Origin: an uncultured Oscillospiraceae bacterium
GTDB taxonomy: Bacteria; Bacillota; Clostridia; Oscillospirales; Acutalibacteraceae
Reading direction: 5' to 3'
Length of the DNA stretch: 34,575 bases
Assembly (NCBI GenBank): GCA_900540305.1
Contig: UQFL01000016.1
Location: forward strand, 1-34,575
Shown here: piece after piece, positions 15,796-25,376 of the stretch
Layout: each line of letters begins with the position of its first letter
Numbering within the stretch: the stretch's first letter is position 1
Notes under the pieces: model-generated
What the model was told of the DNA's origin: nothing
Seen by the model: the letters and a program-made list of their open reading frames with translations, nothing else
Database searches by the model: none
Program-made: the position numbers and the translations under genes

Positions 15796-15827
15796 AAAGC
15801 CGTGGAGTCTTTCGACTTCACGGCTTT
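15796..15827 (+). terminator. Terminator of the lacZ-acpS-nnrD operon
   Basis: AAAGCCGTGGAGTC pairs with GACTTCACGGCTTT (one wobble) around TTTC. It serves convergent transcription from both sides. Confidence 0.85.
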
Positions 15828-15831
15828 AATT

Positions 15832-16389
15832 TTATTCTGCTTCGTTTTCGTCTTTTACTTTTTCTTCATCATCTTTCTTATCTCTAAGTTTAGCTAATGA
15901 TAAAGAAGTTTTTACTTCGGTGAATTTTATGTTTTCAGACGGGGTTCTTTTCTTAAATTCATCAAGAACTTTATTTACTGTTCTGTTCGTTGTAAGGCCA
16001 ACATCAATAGTGTGTATTTTTTTGTCTTTAAGTGTAAAGATGAACAAAGCGTGCCTGAAATCAAAGTTTTTTGTAAGGCTTGCGGCGTTATCTTTATATG
16101 CTTCAAGCTCTTTAATGTCTTCGTATGAAATAATGTTGTCTTCATCTACACCTGTAAACTCGGCTTCATCATCTCTGAAAATAATACCGTTTGATACAAC
16201 TTCTTTCGATACAAGTATTGCTATAATTATTGCAAAAACCTCTATAGCTGCAAAAATTATTGACATGGTGTTTACAAGTTCTATTAATTTATTTATAGCA
16301 AATATTCCGTATCCTATTACCGCCAAATCAAGAATAGCTATTACAATGACTGTTATAGGTGAAATTATTCTTATAAATTTATTTTTCAT
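15832..16389 (-). CDS. Membrane protein of unknown function
   Basis: The 185-residue protein has two N-terminal transmembrane segments (about residues 8-31 and 40-62), then a soluble domain with alternating charged and hydrophobic stretches (about 70-150), and an acidic/lysine-rich tail. The layout resembles PH-like membrane proteins, but I see no diagnostic motif. Its start overlaps the stop of the upstream pseudouridine synthase gene by one base (TGATG), so the two are translated in tandem. I assign no function. Confidence 0.7.
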   Translation of the reverse strand: MKNKFIRIISPITVIVIAILDLAVIGYGIFAINKLIELVNTMSIIFAAIEVFAIIIAILVSKEVVSNGIIFRDDEAEFTGVDEDNIISYEDIKELEAYKDNAASLTKNFDFRHALFIFTLKDKKIHTIDVGLTTNRTVNKVLDEFKKRTPSENIKFTEVKTSLSLAKLRDKKDDEEKVKDENEAE

Positions 16390-17333
16390 CAGTATGATTT
16401 CTCCTTAAATTTTCTATAAACTTCGCAGTTTTCTATAATAAACTCTTTACCATTCAGATAGTCAAGCATTTCGGCGTCTTTCATATTGAATATAAGTTTA
16501 TAACTGTAAAGTGCCTGTCTGTATCGCCCGTGGTTTTCGCCGTATTTTCCGTCATCTATCAGGGGATGACCTATATGCGCAAGATGTGCTCTTATCTGAT
16601 GTGTTCTGCCCGTTTTTAAGTCTATATCAAGCAGAGTTTTGTTATCATAACTCTCAATAACGGTATATTCAGTAACTATTTTTTTACTGTCTTGCTTTTC
16701 AGTGTCAAACACCTTAACCGTGTTGGTTTTTTCGTTTTTTGTGAGATAAGAAACAAGTGTGTCGTGTTTCTTATCAAATATTCCGTTAACTGCGGCAAGA
16801 TAATGCTTTTCAATCTCTCTGTTTTTTATTTTAGCATTTAAAATTCTTAAAGCGGCGGCATTTTTTGCAGCAATAACCATTCCGCCTGTATTTCTGTCTA
16901 TTCTGTTGGCAAGGGACGGAGTAAATGTGCCGCTTTCTGAGGGGTTCCATTCACCCTTTTCGTATAGATACCTCTTTACCCTCGCAATTAGAGTGTCAGT
17001 ATATTCTTTTCCGTCAGGGTGGCATAACAGCCCTGGCTTTTTGTCAAGAAGAATTATATTTTCATCTTCATAAACGATTGAAATATCTTTAGATGCACAC
17101 ATAAAATCATAATGCACTGTTTTTTCTTCAAGCACATCATCTTTTAAATATAATTCCACGACATCTCCCGTTTGGATTATATAAGAGGGTTCACACCTTT
17201 TTCTGTTTACTTTAATATTCTTTTTTCTGATTTCTTTAAACATCAGGGATTTAGGAAGCTTCGGAAAGTTTTTTAAAATATATCTGTCAAGCCTCTGACC
17301 TGAATCATTTTCTGTTGCTGTCAATTTTTTCAT
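16389..17333 (-). CDS. RluA/RluD-family 23S rRNA pseudouridine synthase
   Basis: The enzyme isomerises uridine to pseudouridine in rRNA. It has an S4 RNA-binding domain (about residues 5-65: RLDRYILKNFPKLP, then IKVNRKRCEPSYIIQTGDVV) and an RluA catalytic domain with NRIDRNTGGMVI, in which the Asp is the catalytic residue, plus GRTHQIRAHLAHIGHPLIDDGKYG. I chose the ATG at 17333 (314 residues), where homology begins; the frame stays open to an ATG at 17360, whose nine extra residues look unconserved. The RluC/RluD-type specificity cannot be fixed from sequence. Confidence 0.92.
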   Translation of the reverse strand: MKKLTATENDSGQRLDRYILKNFPKLPKSLMFKEIRKKNIKVNRKRCEPSYIIQTGDVVELYLKDDVLEEKTVHYDFMCASKDISIVYEDENIILLDKKPGLLCHPDGKEYTDTLIARVKRYLYEKGEWNPSESGTFTPSLANRIDRNTGGMVIAAKNAAALRILNAKIKNREIEKHYLAAVNGIFDKKHDTLVSYLTKNEKTNTVKVFDTEKQDSKKIVTEYTVIESYDNKTLLDIDLKTGRTHQIRAHLAHIGHPLIDDGKYGENHGRYRQALYSYKLIFNMKDAEMLDYLNGKEFIIENCEVYRKFKEKSY

Positions 17334-17354
17334 AAGGTAATTATATAATAGAAT

Positions 17355-17382
17355 TTGCAAAAAGTAAATAATGTGTTATAAT
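17355..17382 (+). promoter_or_regulatory. Promoter of uvrB
   Basis: TTGCAA (17355-17360) and TATAAT (17377-17382) are spaced 16 bp apart. I see no Gram-positive LexA box (GAAC-N4-GTTC) near it, so SOS control is not evident. Confidence 0.65.
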
Positions 17383-17416
17383 AACTCTAACTGTAATCAG
17401 AAAAGGAAAAAATTTT

Positions 17417-19375
17417 ATGGATCACTTTAAACTTGTAAGTGAATATAAGCCCACGGGCGACCAGCCACAGGCTATTGACGCACTTGTAAAAGGCGTTTTA
17501 AACGGAGATAGAGAACAGACTTTAATGGGCGTAACAGGCTCGGGAAAAACCTTTACAATGGCTAATATCATTGAAAGGGTAAACAGACCGACGCTTGTTT
17601 TGGCGCACAACAAAACTCTTGCGGCACAGTTGTGTTCTGAATTTAAAGAGTTTTTTCCTGAAAACGCAGTAGAGTATTTTGTTTCATATTACGACTATTA
17701 TCAGCCTGAGGCTTATGTGCCTACTACGGATACTTATATTGAGAAAGACAGTGCTGTTAATGAGGAAATAGACAAGCTTCGCCACAGCGCAACAGCGGCA
17801 TTGTCCGAGAGAAACGATGTAATTATCGTTGCATCCGTTTCCTGCATTTATTCAATAGGCGACCCCATTGATTACCGAAATATGGTTATTTCTCTTAGAA
17901 GCGGAATGGAATATCCGAGAGACGCCTTGATTGCAAAACTTGTTTCGATTCAGTATGAAAGAAACGATATAAACTTTGTAAGAAACAAGTTCAGAGTAAG
18001 AGGGGACACGGTTGAAATATTCCCCGCAGGTTCTTCTGGTGACGCAATAAGAGTTGAGTTTTTCGGCGATGAGATAGACAGAATTGCTCAGATTAATCCT
18101 CTTACAGGCAAGGTTGAGGGAATACTTTCTCACGCCTGCATTTATCCCGCTTCGCATTATGTTGTTGGCGCTGAGAAAATGAAAATCGCTATAAATAAAA
18201 TTTATGATGAAATGGTTGAACGAGTTGCCTATTTTGAAGAAAAAGGAAAACTTCTTGAAGCGCAGAGAATAAAAGAGCGAACGATGAATGATATTGAAAT
18301 GCTTCAGGAAACAGGTTTTTGCAAAGGAATTGAAAACTATTCAGCCGTTATGAGCGGAAGAAAACCGGGTGAGGCACCGTTTACATTGCTTGATTATTTT
18401 CCTGATGACTTTCTTTTGTTTTGCGATGAAAGCCATGTTATGCTCCCGCAAGTAAGAGGTATGTACGGGGGCGACCACAGCAGAAAAGCAAGTCTTATTG
18501 AATACGGTTTTCGTCTTCCTTCTGCTTTTGATAACAGACCTCTTAAATTTGAGGAGTTTTATTCAAAAGTAAATCAAGTTATTTTCACCTCGGCAACTCC
18601 GGGTGATTTTGAAAAAGAACATTCAACGAGAATTGTTGAGCAGATTATCAGACCCACAGGACTGCTTGACCCGATTATTACTGTTAAACCCACCGATGAC
18701 CAGATGGATGACCTTGTGTCCGAAATAAATATTAGAATAGAGAGAAAAGAAAGAGTGCTTGTTACCACTCTTACAAAAGCCATGGCAGAGGATCTCACTG
18801 CGTACTTGGAGGGCTTTGGTATCAAGGTTCGTTATATGCACCACGATGTTGATACTATTGAGCGTATGGAGATTATCAGAGATCTTCGTCTTGGTGAGTT
18901 TGATGTTCTTGTCGGAATAAACCTTTTAAGAGAGGGTCTTGACATTCCAGAGGTTTCGCTTGTTGCAATTCTTGACGCGGATAAAGAAGGATTTTTGCGT
19001 TCCGAAACATCGCTTGTTCAAACAATCGGACGAGCTGCGAGAAACGCCAACGGTGAGGTTATTATGTACGCTGACAGCGTAACACCGTCTATGGAAAGGG
19101 CTATCAGTGAGACTGTAAGACGCCGAAAGATACAGGAAGAGTATAACAAAGAACACAATATCGTTCCGCAGACAATCAAAAAAGGCGTTAGGGATGTTCT
19201 TGAAATTACATCTAAAGAAAATCTTGAAACAAAGAGTAAGAAGAGAATGTCAAGAAAGGAAAAAGACGCTCTTATTCAGAAACTTACTGCGGAGATGAAA
19301 GAGGCGGCAAAGCTTCTTGAATTTGAACACGCAGCTTATCTCAGGGATAAAATTAATGAGCTTAAATCACAGTGA
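17417..19375 (+). CDS. uvrB: Excinuclease ABC subunit B
   Basis: UvrB is the damage-verifying helicase of nucleotide excision repair, loaded by UvrA and cut partner of UvrC. At 652 residues it has family length. Visible motifs: Walker A GVTGSGKTFTMANI (about 38-51), the beta-hairpin YYDYYQPEAYVP (about 92-103), Walker B CDESHV (about 337), helicase motif VGINLLREGLDIPEVSLV and QTIGRAARN, and a C-terminal UVR motif (LEFEHAAYLRDKINEL) for UvrC binding. An AAAGGAAAAAA site precedes the ATG. uvrA follows after 16 bp as an operon. Confidence 0.98.
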   Translation: MDHFKLVSEYKPTGDQPQAIDALVKGVLNGDREQTLMGVTGSGKTFTMANIIERVNRPTLVLAHNKTLAAQLCSEFKEFFPENAVEYFVSYYDYYQPEAYVPTTDTYIEKDSAVNEEIDKLRHSATAALSERNDVIIVASVSCIYSIGDPIDYRNMVISLRSGMEYPRDALIAKLVSIQYERNDINFVRNKFRVRGDTVEIFPAGSSGDAIRVEFFGDEIDRIAQINPLTGKVEGILSHACIYPASHYVVGAEKMKIAINKIYDEMVERVAYFEEKGKLLEAQRIKERTMNDIEMLQETGFCKGIENYSAVMSGRKPGEAPFTLLDYFPDDFLLFCDESHVMLPQVRGMYGGDHSRKASLIEYGFRLPSAFDNRPLKFEEFYSKVNQVIFTSATPGDFEKEHSTRIVEQIIRPTGLLDPIITVKPTDDQMDDLVSEINIRIERKERVLVTTLTKAMAEDLTAYLEGFGIKVRYMHHDVDTIERMEIIRDLRLGEFDVLVGINLLREGLDIPEVSLVAILDADKEGFLRSETSLVQTIGRAARNANGEVIMYADSVTPSMERAISETVRRRKIQEEYNKEHNIVPQTIKKGVRDVLEITSKENLETKSKKRMSRKEKDALIQKLTAEMKEAAKLLEFEHAAYLRDKINELKSQ

Positions 19376-19391
19376 TTGAAAAGGTGATATT

Positions 19392-22217
19392 ATGATTAAA
19401 AATATTGTCGTAAAAGGTGCGAGAGAGCATAATTTGAAAAATATAGATGTTGAGATACCGAGAGACAGTCTTGTCGTTTTCACGGGACTTTCAGGTTCGG
19501 GAAAATCAAGCCTTGCTTTTGATACGATATATGCAGAGGGACAAAGGCGTTATGTTGAAAGTCTTTCGTCATATGCCCGTCAGTTTCTCGGTCAGATGGA
19601 AAAACCTGATGTTGATTATATTGAGGGATTAAGTCCCGCAATTTCTATCGACCAAAAAACAACATCAAAAAATCCGCGTTCAACAGTCGGCACAGTTACT
19701 GAAATATACGATTATCTTCGTTTGCTCTATGCAAGAATCGGCGTTCCTCACTGTCCCGTCTGCGGAAAAGAAATAACTCAGCAGACAGTTGATCAAATTG
19801 TTGATAAAATACTTGCCTATGATGACGGCACCCGTATTCAGATAATGGCTCCCATAGTTAAAGGTAGAAAAGGTGAATATACAAAAGAACTTGAGGACGC
19901 ACGAAAATCGGGTTACTCAAGAGTTAGAATTGACGGAAGTATTTATGACCTTTTTGAAGAAATAAAGCTTGATAAAAATAAAAAGCACAACATTGAAGTT
20001 GTTGTTGACAGAATTGTTATAAATGACAGCATTAGAAGCAGACTTACCGACAGCATTGAAACTTCTACACATCTTTCAAAAGGCTCTGTTATTATTAATG
20101 TTGTTGACGGGGGAGACGAGTTGTTTTCGCTCGATTATGCCTGCCCTGAACACGGTGTTTCCATCGAAGAAATGAGCCCGAGAATTTTTTCATTCAATAA
20201 CCCATACGGTGCCTGCAAGAGGTGTTCAGGTCTCGGCACATTTATGGAGATTGATGAAAATCTTGTTATCCCTAATAAAAAGCTTTCAATCAATCAAGGC
20301 GCAATAAAAGCGAGCGGCTGGAATGTTGCAGACGGTTCTTCTATTGCAAGAATGTATTTTGAAGCGATTGCCAAAGAGTATAACTTTTCTCTTGATATGC
20401 CTGTTGAAATGCTGCCTAAAGAGGGAATAAACGCAATACTTTACGGTACAAACGGCAAAAAAATTAAGATGAAGCGTGTTACAGCCTACGGCTCAGGGAC
20501 ATATATGAATGACTTTGAAGGCGTTATAAATAACCTTAAACGCAGATATAATGAGTCAAATTCCGAGTGGGCGAGGGCAGAAATTGAGTCCGTTATGGTT
20601 TCTTCTCAATGTCAGGATTGTAAGGGCGCTCGACTTTCTCCGATGAGCTTATCTGTAACTGTCGGCGGAAAGAATATTTATGAATTTTGTAAAATGTCTA
20701 TTTCTGAAGAGTTAGAGTTCATAAACAATTTGACGCTTTCCGAAAAAGAGCAGTTGATAGGTAATCTTATTATAAGAGAAATCAGAGAAAGGCTTACTTT
20801 CCTTAATTCAGTTGGACTTGACTATCTGTCACTTGCAAGAGAAGCCGCTACTTTGTCGGGCGGCGAATCTCAGCGTATTAGACTTGCTACTCAAATAGGT
20901 TCTTCTCTTATGGGTGTTCTTTATATCCTCGATGAACCGTCAATAGGACTTCATCAGAGAGATAATGAAAAACTGCTTGGTACTTTGCGGCATTTGAGAG
21001 ACCTTGGAAATACTCTTATAGTTGTAGAACACGATGAGGACACAATGCGCGCGGCGGATTACATTGTTGATATAGGTCCTGGTGCAGGTGTTCACGGCGG
21101 CGAACTTATAGCAAGCGGCACAGTTGACGATATAATTGCATGCGAAAATTCAATAACGGGTCAGTATCTTTCAGGTAAGAAAACAATACCTGTTCCCGAC
21201 CAAAGAAGAAAAGGCAACGGTCACAAGCTGGTTGTTTACGGAGCGGAAGAAAATAATCTTAAAAAAATTGATGTTGAAATACCACTTGGCTGTTTTGTTG
21301 CCGTTACCGGCGTTTCAGGTTCAGGAAAATCAAGTCTTGTTAACGAAATACTATATAAATATCTTGCAAACGAACTTAACAATGCTAAAAAGCGATACGG
21401 AAAGTTTGAAAAAATAAAGGGCGTTGAATTTCTTGATAAGGTTATCGACATCGACCAGTCACCAATAGGAAGAACACCCCGTTCAAACCCTGCAACATAT
21501 ACGGGTGTGTTTAATGATATCAGAGATTTGTTTGCTTCAACTCCTGATGCAAAAATGAGAGGCTATAAGTCAAACAGATTTTCATTCAATGTTAAAGGCG
21601 GAAGATGCGAAGCCTGTCAGGGTGACGGTATCGTTAAAATTGAAATGCATTTCCTTGCGGATATTTATGTTCCTTGTGAGGTTTGTTCAGGTCATAAGTA
21701 TAATCACGAAACACTTGAAGTCAAATTCAAAGGCAAGAATATTTTTGAAGTGCTTGAAATGACGGTTGACGAGGGACTTGAATTCTTTAAACAGCAGCCG
21801 AAAATATACAGAAAATTAAAGACAATTTCCGATGTCGGGCTCGGATATATAAAAATTGGACAGCCTGCTACAACGCTTTCGGGCGGTGAGGCACAGCGAG
21901 TAAAGCTTGCTACTGAGCTTATGAAGCGTTCAACAGGAAAAACTATATATATTCTCGATGAGCCTACAACGGGTTTGCACACAGCCGATGTTCATAAACT
22001 TGTAAATGTTCTTAATGCGCTTGTTGACAGCGGTAACACAGTGCTTGTTATTGAGCATAACCTTGATGTGATTAAAACAGCAGATTATATTATAGATTTA
22101 GGTCCTGAGGGAGGCAAAGGCGGCGGAAAGATTGTTGCCTGCGGTACGCCTGAAGAACTAACTAAGAGCAGAAAATCTTATACAGCAAAATATCTTAAGC
22201 CGCTTTTGAAAAAGTAA
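19392..22217 (+). CDS. uvrA: Excinuclease ABC subunit A
   Basis: UvrA is the damage-recognition ATPase of nucleotide excision repair. The 941 residues match the family. It has two ABC modules: Walker A GLSGSGKSSLAFDTI (about 33) and GVSGSGKSSLVNEIL (about 640), each with a signature LSGGESQRIRLA or LSGGEAQRVKLA and a Walker B ending ILDEPSIGLH or ILDEPTTGLH. Zinc-module cysteines are seen in CPVCGKEI, CKRCSGLG, CEACQGDG and CEVCSGHK. AAAGGTGATAT precedes the ATG. It shares the uvrB promoter. Confidence 0.98.
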   Translation: MIKNIVVKGAREHNLKNIDVEIPRDSLVVFTGLSGSGKSSLAFDTIYAEGQRRYVESLSSYARQFLGQMEKPDVDYIEGLSPAISIDQKTTSKNPRSTVGTVTEIYDYLRLLYARIGVPHCPVCGKEITQQTVDQIVDKILAYDDGTRIQIMAPIVKGRKGEYTKELEDARKSGYSRVRIDGSIYDLFEEIKLDKNKKHNIEVVVDRIVINDSIRSRLTDSIETSTHLSKGSVIINVVDGGDELFSLDYACPEHGVSIEEMSPRIFSFNNPYGACKRCSGLGTFMEIDENLVIPNKKLSINQGAIKASGWNVADGSSIARMYFEAIAKEYNFSLDMPVEMLPKEGINAILYGTNGKKIKMKRVTAYGSGTYMNDFEGVINNLKRRYNESNSEWARAEIESVMVSSQCQDCKGARLSPMSLSVTVGGKNIYEFCKMSISEELEFINNLTLSEKEQLIGNLIIREIRERLTFLNSVGLDYLSLAREAATLSGGESQRIRLATQIGSSLMGVLYILDEPSIGLHQRDNEKLLGTLRHLRDLGNTLIVVEHDEDTMRAADYIVDIGPGAGVHGGELIASGTVDDIIACENSITGQYLSGKKTIPVPDQRRKGNGHKLVVYGAEENNLKKIDVEIPLGCFVAVTGVSGSGKSSLVNEILYKYLANELNNAKKRYGKFEKIKGVEFLDKVIDIDQSPIGRTPRSNPATYTGVFNDIRDLFASTPDAKMRGYKSNRFSFNVKGGRCEACQGDGIVKIEMHFLADIYVPCEVCSGHKYNHETLEVKFKGKNIFEVLEMTVDEGLEFFKQQPKIYRKLKTISDVGLGYIKIGQPATTLSGGEAQRVKLATELMKRSTGKTIYILDEPTTGLHTADVHKLVNVLNALVDSGNTVLVIEHNLDVIKTADYIIDLGPEGGKGGGKIVACGTPEELTKSRKSYTAKYLKPLLKK

Positions 22218-22226
22218 ATATAAACA

Positions 22227-22265
22227 AAAAGAACCTTGTTTGCCGTTAAGCTTACAAGGTTCTTT
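22227..22265 (+). terminator. Terminator of uvrBA
   Basis: AAAGAACCTTGT pairs with ACAAGGTTCTTT around a 14-nt loop. It also lies past the end of the convergent PFL gene. Confidence 0.85.
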
Positions 22266-22280
22266 ATTTAATAAAATAAT

Positions 22281-23636
22281 TTAGTTTTTAAGGCTGTGAA
22301 GAGGAGCGGGAATTTTACCGCCTCTGTTAATGAATTTAGCGGGTGATTTTTCATTAACCTTCATAACGGGGCCTGCTCCGAGCAATCCGCCGAATTCAAG
22401 CTCATCGCCGATATTTTTACCGATAGCAGGAATAACTCTGACAGCTGTAGTCTTACCGTTAACCATACCGATAGCAGCTTCGTCAGCAATAATTCCGCTG
22501 ATTGTTTCGGCAGTAGTATCGCCTGGAATAACAATCATATCAAGACCAACAGAGCAAACAGCCGTCATCGCTTCAAGTTTTTCTATTGAAAGAGCACCTG
22601 AACGGGCAGCGTCAATCATACCTGCGTCTTCCGAAACAGGGATGAATGCGCCTGAAAGACCGCCTACGCTTGAAGAAGCCATTACGCCGCCTTTCTTAAC
22701 GGCGTCGTTAAGCATAGCAAGACAAGCTGTTGTTCCGGGAGCACCGCACTGTTCAAGTCCGATTTCCTCTAAAATATGAGCAACTGAGTCGCCGACAGCA
22801 GGAGTCGGTGCAAGAGAAAGGTCTACAATGCCGAAAGGCACGCCAAGTCTTTTTGAAGCCTCAACGCCAACAAGCTGACCCATTCTTGTAACCTTAAACG
22901 CAGTCTTTTTAATAAGTTCTGCGATTTCATTAACGCTGTAATCGGGATATTTTGATACTGCAGAGCGAACTACGCCGGGGCCTGATACGCCGACATTTAT
23001 AACGCAGTCAGGCTCTGAAACACCGTGAAATGCGCCTGCCATAAACGGGTTATCCTCAGGAGCGTTGCAGAACACAACGAGTTTGCCGGGTCCTATGCAG
23101 TTTCTGTCTTTAGTAAGTTCAGCAGCTTCCTTAACTTTCTGCCCCATAATTTTAACTGCGTCCATATTTATACCGGCTTTAGTTGAACCGATATTTACGG
23201 ATGAGCAGATATGGTCTGTCTGAGCAAGCGCCTCGGGAATAGAGTTGATAAGTTCAAGATCTCCTGCAGAGAAGCCCTTTTGAACAAGCGCTGAATAACC
23301 GCCTATAAAGTTTACTCCGATTGTCTGCGCAGCTTTTTCAAGTGCAAGGGCATATTTAACGGGGTCTCCGCCGCTGATGCCTGCCATCATTGCGATAGGT
23401 GTTACGGATACACGCTTATTAATAATCGGAATACCGTAATGCTTTTCAATTTCTTCGCCTGTTGAAACAAGCTTTTCTGCTTTTGTGCAGATTTTATCAT
23501 AAATTTTGCCGCAAGCCTTGTCTATATCCGTATCTGCACAGTCAAGAAGCGAAATTCCCATTGTTATGGTACGAATATCAAGGCATTCATCTTGAATCAT
23601 ATGTATTGTTTCAAGAATATCAAATGTATTAATCAT
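22281..23636 (-). CDS. PFL family protein (UPF0210/DUF711)
   Basis: The 451-residue protein matches the widely conserved UPF0210 family, which is structurally related to pyruvate formate-lyase-like folds but has no established reaction. Visible family stretches: RTITMGISLLDCAD near residue 22, INKRVSVTPIAMMAG near 72, GVSGPGVVRSAV near 220 and FGIVDLSLAPTPAVGDSVA near 272. It follows an ACT-domain gene by 30 bp on the same strand; the two genes are almost always neighbours in Firmicutes. The ACT protein may be its ligand-sensing partner (inference). Confidence 0.92.
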   Translation of the reverse strand: MINTFDILETIHMIQDECLDIRTITMGISLLDCADTDIDKACGKIYDKICTKAEKLVSTGEEIEKHYGIPIINKRVSVTPIAMMAGISGGDPVKYALALEKAAQTIGVNFIGGYSALVQKGFSAGDLELINSIPEALAQTDHICSSVNIGSTKAGINMDAVKIMGQKVKEAAELTKDRNCIGPGKLVVFCNAPEDNPFMAGAFHGVSEPDCVINVGVSGPGVVRSAVSKYPDYSVNEIAELIKKTAFKVTRMGQLVGVEASKRLGVPFGIVDLSLAPTPAVGDSVAHILEEIGLEQCGAPGTTACLAMLNDAVKKGGVMASSSVGGLSGAFIPVSEDAGMIDAARSGALSIEKLEAMTAVCSVGLDMIVIPGDTTAETISGIIADEAAIGMVNGKTTAVRVIPAIGKNIGDELEFGGLLGAGPVMKVNEKSPAKFINRGGKIPAPLHSLKN

Positions 23637-23666
23637 AAATAATGCTCCTGTATCAGTTTATTACGC

Positions 23667-23936
23667 TTAAATTCTGTGCATTGAGTTGAATATATCTTCA
23701 TTCATTACATGGATTGAAAGACCGTTTGAATTTCCGTATTCTGCAAGCTTGTCAGAAAAATCAGTAAAGTCAATATCACACTTTGTTACATCAGCAATCA
23801 TAATCATACAGAACATTTCATCAAGAATTGACTGTGTAACCTCTGTTATGTTTACATTGTTTTCAGCACAGATTGATGAAACTTTTGCAAGTATTCCCAC
23901 TGTGTCTTTACCTACAACCGTAATTACAGCTCTCAT
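23667..23936 (-). CDS. ACT domain protein (UPF0237)
   Basis: The 89-residue protein is a single ACT domain, MRAVITVVGKDTVGILAKVS at the start and NNVNITEVTQSIL after it, of the UPF0237 family. ACT domains bind small ligands, often amino acids. AGGAGG lies 8 bases before the ATG. It is the first gene of an operon with the PFL-family gene and has a strong sigma-A promoter. Confidence 0.92.
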   Translation of the reverse strand: MRAVITVVGKDTVGILAKVSSICAENNVNITEVTQSILDEMFCMIMIADVTKCDIDFTDFSDKLAEYGNSNGLSIHVMNEDIFNSMHRI

Positions 23937-23963
23937 ATCAAATACCTCCTAATCAATACAAAG

Positions 23964-23992
23964 ATTATATCAAAGTATAAATTTTTTTTCAA
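23964..23992 (-). promoter_or_regulatory. Promoter of the ACT/PFL operon
   Basis: On the minus strand, TTGAAA (23987-23992) and TATAAT (23964-23969) are spaced 17 bp apart. Confidence 0.8.
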
Positions 23993-24009
23993 CATATAGA
24001 ATAAATTAT

Positions 24010-24037
24010 TTGAAATTCGTGCGCAATATGGTAAAAT
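24010..24037 (+). promoter_or_regulatory. Promoter of the PHP-phosphatase operon
   Basis: TTGAAA (24010-24015) and TAAAAT (24032-24037) are spaced 16 bp apart, with a transcript start about 15-20 bp before the AAAGGAGA site of the gene. Confidence 0.65.
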
Positions 24038-24061
24038 AGTTATCTCTGAAAGGAGATTGTT

Positions 24062-24871
24062 ATGAAATATTCTAATTTTTATGATCTTCATACTCATTCA
24101 ATACATTCATTTGACGGCAATCACTCTTTTGATGTGATGATACAGAGCGCAATTGATAAAGAACTTAAAGGAATAGCAATAACAGACCATTGCGAGATTG
24201 ATTCCAAAGACTGTGATTTTGATGCGCTTTGTTCTAAACAGTATGCTGACGCCTGTGAGTGCAGAGAAAAGTATGCAGACAAAATTGAAGTTTTTAAGGG
24301 AATTGAATTAGGTCAGTCAATTTATAATAAACCGCTAGCTGAAAGAATACTCAGTGAGTATGACTATGACTTCGTTCTCGGTTCTGTTCATAACCTTGAA
24401 AATATGGAGGATTTTTTCTTCCTTGACTATGCGGATTATGATGTTTATGAGCTTCTTGACAGATATTTTGATGCGCTGTATACTCTTTCGCAGTGGAATA
24501 AATTTGATTCTCTTGCTCATCTTACATATCCTTTGAGATATATTACAGGAAAACATAAAATTGATGTTGATATGTCCCGCTTTTCAGATAAAATAGACGC
24601 GATACTAGAATTGATTATCAAAAATGAGAAAGCGTTAGAAATAAACACTTCTGGATATTTTAACGAGCTTAAGGATATACTTCCGAATGAGAAAATAGTC
24701 AGAAGATTTAAAGAACTCGGCGGAAAATATATAACAATTGGTTCTGATTCCCATTATTCAGATAAAATCGGCATGGGCATTGAACAGGGAATGGATGCGG
24801 CTAAAAGATGCGGATTTGATTATATTACGATTTACAGGAAAAGAAATCCTGTTTTAATTCCGATTAAATAA
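24062..24871 (+). CDS. PHP-family histidinol-phosphatase (HisK-type)
   Basis: The 269-residue protein has the PHP metal-site motifs in order: DLHTHS (residue 9), ITDHCEID (about 40), GSVHNLE (about 107), LAHLTYP (about 150) and GSDSHYSDKIG (about 229). This is the pattern of the HisJ/HisK histidinol-phosphate phosphatases that complete the second-last step of histidine synthesis. No other his gene is in the window, so another phosphoester substrate cannot be excluded. AAAGGAGATT precedes the ATG. Confidence 0.85.
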   Translation: MKYSNFYDLHTHSIHSFDGNHSFDVMIQSAIDKELKGIAITDHCEIDSKDCDFDALCSKQYADACECREKYADKIEVFKGIELGQSIYNKPLAERILSEYDYDFVLGSVHNLENMEDFFFLDYADYDVYELLDRYFDALYTLSQWNKFDSLAHLTYPLRYITGKHKIDVDMSRFSDKIDAILELIIKNEKALEINTSGYFNELKDILPNEKIVRRFKELGGKYITIGSDSHYSDKIGMGIEQGMDAAKRCGFDYITIYRKRNPVLIPIK

Positions 24872-24893
24872 TTTGTTGTGGAGGGCAATTATT

Positions 24894-25376
24894 ATGGAAG
24901 AAAAACTTTTGAAGATACTTGAAGACAACGCAAGATTATCTAATAAAGACATTGCGGCAATGCTCGGTGTTACCGAAGAAGAAGTAGATACTGAAATAAA
25001 AAGACTTGAAGATTGCGGAATAATCAAGGGATACAAGGCTTTTATTGACAGCGAAAAAACTCAGAATCAAAAGGTTACTGCGCTTATTGAACTTAAAATA
25101 CAGCCCAAGTTCGGCCACGGTTTTGATGAGCTTGCAGAGCGTATTTCAGCACTCGAGGAAGTTGAAGCTGTTTATCTTATGAGCGGTGCGTTTGATTTGA
25201 CTGTGCTTGTAACAGACAAATCTTTTCATGAAGTTGCTATGTTTGTTGCAAACCGACTTTCTCCGCTTGAGGGCGTTGTTTCTACCGCAACACATTTCAT
25301 TTTGAAAAAATATAAGGAAAACGGCGTATTTTTAACCGATGAAATCCGTGATGACAGGGGGAACATTTCCCTGTGA
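24894..25376 (+). CDS. Lrp/AsnC-family transcription regulator
   Basis: The 160-residue protein has an N-terminal winged HTH (LLKILEDNARLSNKDIAAML, then VDTEIKRLEDCGIIKGYKAF) and a C-terminal RAM/ACT-like ligand domain (about 65-140: ALIELKIQP, then VYLMSGAFDLTVLV). The ATG at 24894 has GGAGG 8-12 bases upstream; a TTG at 24873 would include that site and is rejected. It overlaps the aminotransferase start by 4 bases (GTGA). An AsnC-type regulator coupled to an aminotransferase is a common pair, and the regulator probably senses an amino acid linked to that enzyme (inference). Confidence 0.9.
   Translation: MEEKLLKILEDNARLSNKDIAAMLGVTEEEVDTEIKRLEDCGIIKGYKAFIDSEKTQNQKVTALIELKIQPKFGHGFDELAERISALEEVEAVYLMSGAFDLTVLVTDKSFHEVAMFVANRLSPLEGVVSTATHFILKKYKENGVFLTDEIRDDRGNISL

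Noticed and set aside
17340..17416. SOS (LexA) box upstream of uvrB
   Set aside because: No GAAC-N4-GTTC motif was found near the promoter.
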